This document shows, in pieces, positions 1 to 6,943 of a stretch of 13,856 bases of DNA. The stretch is taken from assembly GCA_964530185.1 (NCBI GenBank), contig CAZHBB010000080.1, forward strand, positions 1 to 13,856, read 5' to 3'. Numbering within the stretch: the first letter of the stretch is position 1; the number at the start of each line of letters is the position of its first letter. The DNA comes from PWVB01 sp964530185. Its GTDB lineage: Bacteria > Chloroflexota > Anaerolineae > B4-G1 > SLSP01. The notes below the pieces were generated by a model. The model was not told the DNA's origin and did no database searches. It saw only the letters and a list, made by a program, of their open reading frames with translations. A program made the position numbers and the translations under genes.

Positions 1-36
1 AGGCGTGCCTGTTGACCCTCAAAACATCCCTGGTAG

Positions 37-56
37 GGGCGCACGGCCGTGCGCCC
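37..56. repeat. Perfect 20-bp palindrome, likely dispersed repeat copy
   Basis: GGGCGCACGG is followed immediately by its exact reverse complement CCGTGCGCCC, preceded by GGTAG. The core matches the GTAGGGGCG...CGCCCCTAC palindromes I recall as dispersed intergenic repeats in Chloroflexota and other GC-rich bacteria. The right flank reads CCCTGCTG rather than CCCCTAC, so the right edge has diverged. There is no T-tract after it, so it does not look like an intrinsic terminator. The palindrome is seen directly; the repeat-family assignment comes from memory. Confidence 0.6.
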
Positions 57-67
57 TGCTGCCGCGA

Positions 68-95
68 TTGTGAAGGGGTCCAGATGTCCTATAAT
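68..95 (+). promoter_or_regulatory. Sigma-70-type promoter for the amidohydrolase operon
   Basis: TTGTGA (68-73), a 16-base spacer and a consensus TATAAT (90-95). Transcription would start near 102 and give a leader of about 42 bases before the ATG at 144. It is the best -10 element in the window and stands alone in otherwise GC-rich sequence. Confidence 0.6.
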
Positions 96-143
96 GCCGC
101 TCAGATGATCGTTCTGAAGGTGGAGCAGTAAGGGAATGGGGCT

Positions 144-1520
144 ATGAGAGAGATACTGATCCGGGGTGGCCAGGTGGTGTTGGCGGACCAGGTGGTGGAG
201 GCCGACGTGTTGATCGCGGGTGAGCGGATCAAGGCCCTCGGCCTGGGGCTGCCGGCCGATGGTGCCCAGGTGGTGGAGGCGCAGGGGCTGCTCGTGCTGC
301 CTGGCGTGATTGACGCCCATACCCACATTCAGCTCGACACAGGGGGCTACCGGACGGACGACGATTGGTTCGTGGGGAGCCGCGCGGCGGCGTTCGGCGG
401 CGTGACCACGGTGGTGGACTTCGCTACCCAGTTCCCGGGCCAGAGGTTCGAGGAGGCCCTCGCCCGGCGGCTCGAGGAGGCGGCCAGCTCCGTCATCGAC
501 TACGCCTTCCACATGATGGTGACCGACCTTCCCCCAGGGGAGGAGGACGCGCTGGGCCAGTTGCCAGAGCTGGGGATCCAGAGCATCAAACTCTATACCA
601 CTTATCGGCCGTTGTACTATGCCGACGATGCCACGCTGGTGCGTCTGCTGGAGGCCGCTGCGCGCTATGGGCTGATCTCGCTCGTCCACTGTGAGAACGA
701 CGCGCTGGTGACGGCGCAGACCGAGCTGCTGACGCAGGAGGGCCACCTCGGATGGCGTTACCATGGGGCATCACGCCCGGCCCTGGCCGAGGAGGAGGCC
801 GCGGCGCGTGTGCTGCTCCTGGCCGAAAGGGCCGGGGCATCGGTGGTCATCGCCCACAACTCCCTGGCCGCAACGGTGGAACGGGTCCACGCTGCCAGGC
901 TGCGGGGGCAGCGCGCGTTCTGCGAGACGGCCCCCCAGTATCTGCTGCTAAGCCATGAGCTCTACCAGGGGACGGAGCCCTGGCGTTATATCCTGCAACC
1001 ACCCCTCCGCGCCCCTGAGGAGCAGGAGGGCCTCTGGGCGCAGGTCGCTATGGGGCGGGTGGACATGCTCATCACGGACCACTGCGACTACAGCCGGGCC
1101 CAGAAGAGGGCGTTCGATGACCTTACTCGCACGCCGGGTGGCCTGCCGGGCATCGAGACCCTGTTGCCCCTGATGGCGACCTACGGTGTGGGGGAGGGCC
1201 GGCTGGACTGGCTGCGCCTGGTGCGCCTGCTCAGCGTCAACCCGGCCCGCATCTACGGGCTGTGGCCGCACAAGGGCGTCCTGGCCCCAGGCGCGGATGC
1301 CGATCTCGTGCTCTTTGACCCTGACTGGCAGGGCTATGTGGACGAAGGCGCCCTGCACATGGTGGCTGGCTACAGTCCCTTCGATGGCATGCGGCGCCAG
1401 GGGCGCGTGGTGAGCACAATGCGGCGCGGGGCATTCCTGGTCCGGGAGGGGGAGTTTGTGGGGCAGAAAGGGAGTGGCCGCTTTCTCCCCAGGCATGCAG
1501 AGGGTTGGACGGGATCGTAG
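144..1520 (+). CDS. Dihydropyrimidinase/hydantoinase-type amidohydrolase
   Basis: Metal-dependent cyclic amidohydrolase of the hydantoinase / dihydropyrimidinase / allantoinase / dihydroorotase superfamily, expected to open a cyclic amide ring in the cytoplasm. Length is 458 residues, as usual for the family. Metal-ligand motifs appear in order: HxH (H59, H61) in DAHTHIQL, the lysine likely to be carboxylated (K149) in SIKLYTTY, H182 in VHCEN, H238 in IAHNS and D312 in TDHC. An N-terminal and C-terminal beta-sandwich flank the TIM barrel (GADADLVLFDP at 383-393). The start follows a purine-rich stretch and sits about 42 bases after a strong promoter. It is first in an operon with an XdhC-family gene, which points to heterocyclic nitrogen catabolism. 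Exact substrate (hydantoin, dihydropyrimidine, allantoin) cannot be told from sequence alone; the TDHC motif and length favour hydantoinase/dihydropyrimidinase over pyrimidine-biosynthetic dihydroorotase. Confidence 0.85.
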   Translation: MREILIRGGQVVLADQVVEADVLIAGERIKALGLGLPADGAQVVEAQGLLVLPGVIDAHTHIQLDTGGYRTDDDWFVGSRAAAFGGVTTVVDFATQFPGQRFEEALARRLEEAASSVIDYAFHMMVTDLPPGEEDALGQLPELGIQSIKLYTTYRPLYYADDATLVRLLEAAARYGLISLVHCENDALVTAQTELLTQEGHLGWRYHGASRPALAEEEAAARVLLLAERAGASVVIAHNSLAATVERVHAARLRGQRAFCETAPQYLLLSHELYQGTEPWRYILQPPLRAPEEQEGLWAQVAMGRVDMLITDHCDYSRAQKRAFDDLTRTPGGLPGIETLLPLMATYGVGEGRLDWLRLVRLLSVNPARIYGLWPHKGVLAPGADADLVLFDPDWQGYVDEGALHMVAGYSPFDGMRRQGRVVSTMRRGAFLVREGEFVGQKGSGRFLPRHAEGWTGS

Positions 1521-1523
1521 TGG

Positions 1524-2132
1524 ATGGACGGTGTCCTGGGTGTCCTGCTGGGCTTCGTGGTGGGCGCGCTGATTGTCTTCTGGATCTATCAGCACCGCGA
1601 GCGCGCGACGAGGGAGACGCTGGCCCGTGACATCGCGGCCGCCTGGCAGGCGAGGGCAGAGGCGGAGCGGGCCCGGATCGTGCGGATCTACGAGGCACGG
1701 TTGCGGGAGCTGGAGGACCGTCATCGGGCTGAGCTGGGCCAGGTACGTCAGGATACGGTGGACCGCAGCCGGGCAGTGCTCAAGGGGAAGATGGCTGAGC
1801 AGGTCGCGCCGTTGCTGCCGGGATTCGCCTATTGGCCCGCTGATGCCCGTTTCCTGGGCGATCCCGTCGACTACGTGGTGTTCAACGGATACAGCGCATG
1901 CCGTGATGGCGGGGGCGACGCGGATGAGCTGGAGGTGGTGATCCTGGACATCAAGCAGGGCAAGTCCACGCTCTCCCGCGCTCAGCGTCAGATCGCCGAA
2001 GCGGTCGCCCAGGGTCGGGTGCGCTTTGAGGTGGTGCGCATCTTTGGCGATGGCACGGTCCGCACCCGACGATGGCAGTCCCGTCGCACAGGCGAGGCTG
2101 CGGAGGATGCGGCAGACCTGGGCGAAGGATGA
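1524..2132 (+). CDS. Membrane-anchored Holliday-junction-resolvase-like protein (PF10107-type)
   Basis: A 202-residue protein. Residues 3-21 form a hydrophobic segment (LGVLLGFVVGALIVFWIY), residues 26-85 are a charged, probably coiled-coil helix, and residues 85-175 resemble the Holliday-junction-resolvase-related domain of archaeal and bacterial membrane proteins. In that domain, D116 (GDPVDYVVF) and D142-x-K144 (LDIKQGKS) look like a PD-(D/E)XK metal site, followed by SRAQRQIAEAV and GRVRFEVVRI. The C-terminus after about 180 is low complexity. It starts 3 bases after the amidohydrolase stop, so it is probably translationally coupled; there is no strong SD of its own. Nuclease activity is inferred from fold resemblance only. 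The family has no well-established role that I know of, and the single N-terminal helix would place the domain at the inner face of the membrane. Confidence 0.75.
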   Translation: MDGVLGVLLGFVVGALIVFWIYQHRERATRETLARDIAAAWQARAEAERARIVRIYEARLRELEDRHRAELGQVRQDTVDRSRAVLKGKMAEQVAPLLPGFAYWPADARFLGDPVDYVVFNGYSACRDGGGDADELEVVILDIKQGKSTLSRAQRQIAEAVAQGRVRFEVVRIFGDGTVRTRRWQSRRTGEAAEDAADLGEG

Positions 2133-2229
2133 CGTGGGCTCGGGGTGGAGGCGAGGGCCTCAAGGGTCCGCTGTAGTCCTCCTGTCATGTTGGGGGAGTG
2201 AAACGGAAGGGATTTACGGGAGCGTTTGA

Positions 2230-3312
2230 GTGAGGGAGCTTATTTCTGACATTCACCGCTGGCGCCAGGCCGGGGTGGGCCCATGGGCGGTGGCGACCAT
2301 CGTAGAGACCCGTGGCTCCTCCCTGAGGCCGGCGGGCTCGCGGATGCTTCTGAGCGCCTCTGGCGAGGTGGCGGGGTCCGTGAGCAGTGGCTGTGTGGAT
2401 GGCGAGGTCATCGCTGAGCTGGAGGCCGTCCTGAGCGGTCAGGCGGCCCCACACCTGCTCTCCTACGGCATCTCTGACGCCGAGGCCTGGGAGGTGCAGT
2501 TGGCCTGCGGCGGGGCCATTGAGGTCCTGGTGGAGCGTTGGGGTGAGCTGCACGATGCGCTCCTGGAGGAAGTGGAGGCGCAGCGTCCGGTGGGGTTCGC
2601 CTCCCGGCTCGATAACTCATCCCACCTGCTCTATCGGGCAGATGGCACGACACTGGGTTCTCTGGGCGACCCGACGCTGGATGCCAGGGTGTGTGCCGAC
2701 CTGAGGGCGGCCTGGCCCGGCCCCTATGCGTCGCGCACACGGTATCCGCAGGGCGAGGTGTTCGTGGAGGTCATCGCGCCGCCGCCGGTCCTGCTGATCT
2801 TCGGGGCCACCGACATCGGCGCAGCCCTGGCTGAGCTGGCGCATGTGGTTGGGTTTCGAGTGATCGTGAGTGATGCGCGCCGCACCTTCCTGAGGGCGGA
2901 GCGCTTCCCCCACGCCGAGCTGCGCCTGGGCTGGCCACAGAAGGTCTTCAAGTCGGAGGAGCTGGGGACGGGATGGGCGGTGGTGGTTCTCTTCCATGAT
3001 TCCAAGTTCGATGTGCCGGCTCTGACCCTGGCGCTGAACAGTCCGGCGTTCTACATTGGCCTGTTAGGAAGCCCTCGGACCCAGGCGGATCGTCGGCAGG
3101 CCTTGCGTGAGGCAGGGCTGGATGAGCGTGCGCTGGCGCGCATCTTTGGCCCCACGGGGTTGGACATCGGCGGCAAGGAGCCGGCGTATATCGCGCTCTC
3201 GATCCTCGCCGAGGTGGTTGCGGTGCGCCATCGACGCAGCGGTGAGATGATGAGCCAGCGTGTGAGCCAGCGTCCACGTGGGAAAACGAGAGGGCGAGGT
3301 GGTGGCCTGTGA
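2230..3312 (+). CDS. xdhC: XdhC/CoxI-family molybdenum cofactor maturation protein
   Basis: XdhC proteins bind molybdenum cofactor, help insert the terminal sulfido ligand and deliver it to xanthine-dehydrogenase/CO-dehydrogenase-type hydroxylases. Length is 360 residues. The N-terminal XdhC/CoxI domain (about 1-105) has ETRGSSLRPAGSRML, SVSSGCVDGEV with C55, and LACGGAIEVLVE with C93. The C-terminal XdhC Rossmann domain (about 185-335) has the nucleotide loop FGATDIG (191-197), FYIGLLGSPRT (274-284) and GPTGLDIGGKEPAYIALSILAEV (307-329). The start is GTG with GGGAG about 7 bases upstream and fits the family N-terminus (MRELISDIHRW). About 97 bases separate it from the preceding gene. The C-terminal tail is Arg/Gly rich. 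No molybdenum hydroxylase subunits are present in the window, so its client enzyme is unknown; a related accessory role is possible. Confidence 0.85.
   Translation: MRELISDIHRWRQAGVGPWAVATIVETRGSSLRPAGSRMLLSASGEVAGSVSSGCVDGEVIAELEAVLSGQAAPHLLSYGISDAEAWEVQLACGGAIEVLVERWGELHDALLEEVEAQRPVGFASRLDNSSHLLYRADGTTLGSLGDPTLDARVCADLRAAWPGPYASRTRYPQGEVFVEVIAPPPVLLIFGATDIGAALAELAHVVGFRVIVSDARRTFLRAERFPHAELRLGWPQKVFKSEELGTGWAVVVLFHDSKFDVPALTLALNSPAFYIGLLGSPRTQADRRQALREAGLDERALARIFGPTGLDIGGKEPAYIALSILAEVVAVRHRRSGEMMSQRVSQRPRGKTRGRGGGL
3251..3274. repeat. 12-bp in-frame tandem duplication in the xdhC tail
   Basis: TGAGCCAGCGTG is followed at once by TGAGCCAGCGTC, giving 11 identical bases of 12. It encodes the end of the segment MSQRVSQR in the disordered C-terminal tail of the XdhC-family protein. 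It probably arose by replication slippage, with no sign of function. Confidence 0.7.
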
Positions 3313-3911
3313 CAGAACATGAGGATTGGACACCAGAGCCGATTGACGCCGCGGAGTTCCACCAGCCGGGACGCGCCAACATCAACGGCGCCCCTTATGA
3401 TCGGGTGGCGGGCGTGCTCTACAAGCGCAAGGCCCACATCAAGCGGATATGTTATCAGCCCCTGGACCCGGCGCCAGACATACTGCCGGCGCCGGAGGTG
3501 TCACAGGGCTTCCAGGGTGAGGGCTCCGCGGTGGTGCGCTGGCTGTTCAGCGAGTGGGCCGATACGGCGGAACACCTGCTGGAGGGGAGGCGTTTTGCCT
3601 TCCTCCAGGACGTCCAGCTCTCCCCGGGGGCGCGCACGGGTCAGCGCAGGCACGAGGGGGTGGACACCATCCTGGTGGTGCTCAGTGGCGAAGGCCAGTT
3701 GTGGCATCGGCCTCAACGCGGCGCACCAATGATCGTCCGCCCACTGCGTCCCGGAGATGCGGCGCTCATCGAGGGGACGTCGTACTACAGTGTGGTCAAC
3801 GTGGATGCGCAGCGCCCCCTGCGCTTCCTGCGGCTGGGGTTGTTCTCTGACCATCCGGCCTGCGGGGGGACCGCAGCAGCATCTGATGCTGAGCCTCAGG
3901 GGTCAGGATGA
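3309..3911 (+). CDS. Cupin-fold protein with incomplete metal-binding motifs
   Basis: A 200-residue protein whose segment from about 97 to 178 reads as a single cupin barrel: FLQDVQLSPGARTGQRRHEGVDTI, then LVVLSGEGQL (122-131), VRPLRPGDAALIEGTSYYSVVNV (143-165) and RFLRLGLFS. Of the usual metal ligands only H115 is clear; the second histidine of HxH and the histidine of motif 2 (Y159/Y160 here) are missing. It may therefore bind a ligand without catalysis, or use a reduced metal site. The GTG start overlaps the XdhC stop by 4 bases (GTGA), with GAGGT 8 bases upstream, so it is coupled to xdhC. Residues 1-95 have no recognisable domain. Function unknown; a sensory or small-molecule-binding role in the operon is a guess. 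Confidence 0.65.
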   Translation: MTEHEDWTPEPIDAAEFHQPGRANINGAPYDRVAGVLYKRKAHIKRICYQPLDPAPDILPAPEVSQGFQGEGSAVVRWLFSEWADTAEHLLEGRRFAFLQDVQLSPGARTGQRRHEGVDTILVVLSGEGQLWHRPQRGAPMIVRPLRPGDAALIEGTSYYSVVNVDAQRPLRFLRLGLFSDHPACGGTAAASDAEPQGSG

Positions 3912-5200
3912 TCAGATCGCGCGCCAGGGTGATCGTCGTCGGGGCGGGAGCTGCTGGCCTGATGGCGGCGGGGCGCGCTGCGGAGTTGGGTGCGGCGGTG
4001 TTGCTGCTGGAAAAGACCCGGGAGGCCGGCAAGAAGATCCTGGTCAGCGGGAAGACGCGCTGCAATCTTACCAATGTCGCGCCGCTGGAGGAGTTCCTGC
4101 GCTACTATGGCCCCAACGGGCAGTTCCTGCGCAACGCCTTCCATCGTTTCTTCCGCGAGGAGCTGTTGCACCTGTTGGCGCGCTATGGGGTTCAGACGCA
4201 GGTGGAGCGTGGGGGCCGCGTCTTTCCTGCCTCTGGACGGGCGGCCGAGGTCCGTGATGCGCTGCTGCGCTACGCGGTGGAGCATGGCGCTGAGGTCCGC
4301 TACCGGGCCGAGGTGCAGCGGGTTCAGGTGCGTAAGGATCGAGTGAGCGGGGTGGCCCTGGCCGATGGCACTAGGTTCGCCGCCGGTGCCGTCATCCTGG
4401 CGACGGGTGGGGCCTCCTGGCCCGGCACCGGCTCCACCGGACAGGGGTATGCCATAGCGCAGGCGTTGGGACACACGATCGTTCCGCTGCGGCCGGCGCT
4501 GGTGCCCCTGACGGTGCAGGAACGCTCGGTGGCCCGGCGCCTGCAGGGGGTGAGCCTGCGCAACGTGCGCTGCACTTTCTGGGTGACGAGGGGGGAGGGA
4601 AAGCGCCGGCGTCTGCGGATTCCCTATCCCGCGCCTGCCGTGGGTGAGATGCTCTTCACGCACTTTGGCGTCTCGGGGCCACTGATCCTGACCGCCTCGC
4701 TGGCCGTGGTCGATGCGCTGCGAGCTGGGGAACACGTGACGCTGGCGATTGATCTCAAGCCAGGCATGGACGAGGCCGCGGTGCACAGGCGGCTGCAGCG
4801 GGAGTTCGAGGCCCATCCTCGCCAGCGCCTGTCCACGTTGCTGCGGGGTTGGGTGCCGGGGACGCTGGCCGAGGTGCTGGCGGACCTGAGCGGCATATCC
4901 CGTGAGCGCCCCGTCCACCAGATCCGCGCCCAGGAACGGGGGCGGGTCGTGGCCCTGCTCAAAGGCTTTCAGTGGACGATCAGCGGTCACCTGCCGTTGG
5001 CCGCCGGGATGGTGACCGCTGGTGGGGTCTCCCTGCGGGAGGTTGACCCGGTCACGCTGGCATCGCGCCTCGTACCCGGCCTGTATGTAGTGGGGGAACT
5101 GTTGGATCTGGCCGCCGACACAGGCGGTTTCAACCTGCAGGCGGCCTTCTCCACTGGCTACCTCGCCGGTGAGGCAGCGGCACGGTTGTGCGCGACCTGA
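3908..5200 (+). CDS. BaiN/HI0933-family FAD-dependent oxidoreductase
   Basis: Flavoprotein of the HI0933/YhiN/BaiN family (NAD(P)/FAD-dependent oxidoreductases; characterised members reduce C=C bonds in bile-acid intermediates, most are unassigned). Length is 430 residues, near the family norm. Hallmarks: dinucleotide loop VGAGAAG (11-17) with E35 as the ribose-binding acid, family signature SGKTRCNLTN (47-56), ATGGASWPGTGSTG (about 165-178) and the C-terminal FAD-closing motif DTGGFNLQAAFSTGYLAGEAA (404-424). The signature has K-T where most relatives have G-G or K-G before RCN. The ATG overlaps the cupin stop by 4 bases (ATGA), so it is the last gene of this operon. Substrate unknown; in this context it may act on an unsaturated heterocycle, but that is inference. 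Confidence 0.85.
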   Translation: MIRSRARVIVVGAGAAGLMAAGRAAELGAAVLLLEKTREAGKKILVSGKTRCNLTNVAPLEEFLRYYGPNGQFLRNAFHRFFREELLHLLARYGVQTQVERGGRVFPASGRAAEVRDALLRYAVEHGAEVRYRAEVQRVQVRKDRVSGVALADGTRFAAGAVILATGGASWPGTGSTGQGYAIAQALGHTIVPLRPALVPLTVQERSVARRLQGVSLRNVRCTFWVTRGEGKRRRLRIPYPAPAVGEMLFTHFGVSGPLILTASLAVVDALRAGEHVTLAIDLKPGMDEAAVHRRLQREFEAHPRQRLSTLLRGWVPGTLAEVLADLSGISRERPVHQIRAQERGRVVALLKGFQWTISGHLPLAAGMVTAGGVSLREVDPVTLASRLVPGLYVVGELLDLAADTGGFNLQAAFSTGYLAGEAAARLCAT

Positions 5201-5227
5201 GAGGGGCTGTCGCGCGCCCGACTGACA

Positions 5228-5255
5228 TTGACTTCTCGGGGGCTGGCGGTATTCT
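5228..5255 (+). promoter_or_regulatory. Promoter for the deoxynucleoside kinase operon
   Basis: TTGACT (5228-5233), a 16-base spacer and TATTCT (5250-5255), matching the sigma-70 consensus at 5 of 6 and 4 of 6 positions. The start site would be near 5262, giving a leader of about 108 bases. I see no clear terminator for the upstream operon in 5201-5227, so some read-through is possible. Confidence 0.55.
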
Positions 5256-5370
5256 TGGTGATGGACCTGTGTTTCTATACCTCTGACCACCGTGGCCAGT
5301 GTGCGCGGGACATGGGTCGCTTCGTGATGGGAGCCGTGATCGGTAGACCCTTGGATCGAGAGGACACAAC

Positions 5371-6273
5371 GTGAACGGACTGGGCCATCACCCTTTCATT
5401 GCGATCGAAGGCGTCATCGGAGTGGGTAAGACCACCCTGGCACGGCTGTTGTCCCCACGGTTGGGGGCCGAGACTCTGCTGGAGGCCTTCGAGGAGAACC
5501 CCTTTCTCTCCGCTTTCTACGGAGACCGGGCGCGCTATGCGTTTCAGACTCAGTTGTTCTTCCTGCTCAGTCGCTATCGCCAGCAGCAAGCGGTGGAGTC
5601 GATGGTACGCGAGCGGCCTGTGGTGGCGGATTACTTCTTCGAGAAGGATCGTCTGTTTGCCCACATCAACATCCGCGAGGGTGATGAGCTGGAGATGTAC
5701 GATCGGCTGTACGAGGCCCTCTCCGAGAAAGTACGGGTGCCGGACCTGGTGGTGTATCTACGGGCGCGGGTGGATACGCTGATGGCACGGATCGCGATGC
5801 GCGACCGCACCTATGAGCGCCAGATGGACCCGGAGTATATTGCCGCGCTGCGTCAGGGGTATGAGCGTCTCTTCGCCGATTACGAGGGGACCTCTCTGCT
5901 GGTGATCGAGTCGGATGACCTGGACTTTGTGCGCAATCCGGAGGATTTGGATGTCGTCGAGCAACGGATCCGGGCCGCGCTGGCTGGAGTGCGGCAGCCG
6001 GCCCTCCCACAGATTGTGGCTCCGCTGCCGCCCTGGCCGACCTGGGAGCTGAGTGCGCCTCAGGCGGAACCGGAGGTCTCGCGAGCGAACTGGCATGCCA
6101 TCGGCGATTTTCTGGCGCTTGCCGAGGCGGTGGGGACTATCGGCGGCGCCCTGGCGCAGGAGGCCCCTGTGGGTCCAGATGGCACGCCCGAGTCGTTGAC
6201 CCAGGCGCTGGTGCGTGCCCACCGGGCGTTGCAGGGGTTGGCGCAGCGTATCGGCCTCGAGTTGGGGCCGTGA
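5371..6273 (+). CDS. Deoxynucleoside kinase with C-terminal extension
   Basis: Cytoplasmic salvage kinase of the dCK/dGK/dAK family (deoxynucleoside + NTP to dNMP). Kinase domain is residues 7-206: P-loop EGVIGVGKTT (13-22), EENPF (41-45), quadrilateral region FQTQLFFLLSRYRQQ (58-72), DYFFEKDRLFA (87-97) with the catalytic E/D-R motif, DLVVYLRA (125-132) and the lid RDRTYERQ (144-151). Typical bacterial members are about 205-225 residues; this one has 300. The extra part is a Pro/Trp-rich linker (210-233) and two likely helical stretches (236-263, 273-296) that I cannot assign to a family. GTG start with GAGAGGA 6 bases upstream. First gene of its operon and followed by a second kinase, like the tandem dck/dgk genes of Bacillus or the dAK/dGK pair of Lactobacillus. 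Which base it prefers is not visible. Confidence 0.85.
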   Translation: MNGLGHHPFIAIEGVIGVGKTTLARLLSPRLGAETLLEAFEENPFLSAFYGDRARYAFQTQLFFLLSRYRQQQAVESMVRERPVVADYFFEKDRLFAHINIREGDELEMYDRLYEALSEKVRVPDLVVYLRARVDTLMARIAMRDRTYERQMDPEYIAALRQGYERLFADYEGTSLLVIESDDLDFVRNPEDLDVVEQRIRAALAGVRQPALPQIVAPLPPWPTWELSAPQAEPEVSRANWHAIGDFLALAEAVGTIGGALAQEAPVGPDGTPESLTQALVRAHRALQGLAQRIGLELGP

Positions 6274-6295
6274 GTCACGCTTCTTGAGGTATCAG

Positions 6296-6943
6296 GTGAC
6301 CAAGTATTTCATCGGGATCGCGGGCAATATCGGCGTAGGGAAGTCGACGCTGACCATGCTGCTGAGCGAGCGGCTGCATTGGGAGCCCTTCCTGGAGGAG
6401 GTCAGGGACAACCCCTACCTGGAGGACTTCTACGCCGATATGGCGCGTTGGAGTTTCCACTCCCAGGTCTTTTTCCTGGCCCGGCGTCTTCTGCACCACC
6501 GGCAACTGCTGGAACGTCCCGACTCGGTGATTCAGGACCGCACTGTGTACGAGGACGCGGAAATCTTCGCTCGCAATCTCTACATGCAGGGCTGGATGAG
6601 CGAGCGGGACTACACGACGTACTCAGATCTCTACCATGCTGTGACCGCGATCCTTCCGCCACCGAACCTGGTGATCTATCTGCGTGCTTCGCTGCCGACC
6701 CTGCGGAAGAGGATCCACCTGCGTGGGCGGGAGTACGAGCGCCGCATCAGCGATGCCTATCTCTCGCAGCTCAATGTGCTCTATGAGCAGTGGGTGCAGA
6801 ATTTCACCCTATGTCCCGTGCTGACCGTTCCAGCCGATGCGTTGGACTTCGTGGCCCATGAGGGGCATCTGGACCTGATCGTCCAAAAGATCATGGAAAG
6901 GTTGCAGGGGAAGGAGCTTGTCACGTTCGAGGGGGCCCTATGA
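6296..6943 (+). CDS. Deoxynucleoside kinase (second, paralogous)
   Basis: Second dNK-family salvage kinase, 215 residues, the normal length. P-loop GNIGVGKST (10-18), RDNPYLEDFY (37-46), FHSQVFFLARR (54-64), VIQDRTVYEDAEIFA (78-92) with the D-R catalytic pair, NLVIYLRA (124-131) and the lid RGREYERR (143-150). The frame is open further upstream to a GTG at 6215 inside the first kinase, but I choose the GTG at 6296: it has TGAGGT 5 bases upstream, lies 22 bases after the previous stop, and puts MTKYFIGIAG exactly where relatives begin. The two kinases differ clearly (EKDRLF against QDRTVYED), so they probably have different deoxynucleoside preferences and may form a heterodimer as in Lactobacillus; this is inference. 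Confidence 0.85.
   Translation: MTKYFIGIAGNIGVGKSTLTMLLSERLHWEPFLEEVRDNPYLEDFYADMARWSFHSQVFFLARRLLHHRQLLERPDSVIQDRTVYEDAEIFARNLYMQGWMSERDYTTYSDLYHAVTAILPPPNLVIYLRASLPTLRKRIHLRGREYERRISDAYLSQLNVLYEQWVQNFTLCPVLTVPADALDFVAHEGHLDLIVQKIMERLQGKELVTFEGAL

Noticed and set aside
3896..5290. A 464-codon open frame on the minus strand opposite the flavoprotein gene.
   Set aside because: It has no family motif and low-complexity Gln/Arg/His-rich content, and it lies wholly antisense to a gene with clear FAD signatures. High GC content produces such shadows.
6215..6295. Upstream start for the second deoxynucleoside kinase at GTG 6215.
   Set aside because: It would overlap the first kinase by 59 bases and add 27 residues unlike the family. 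The GTG at 6296 has a proper SD and the right N-terminus.
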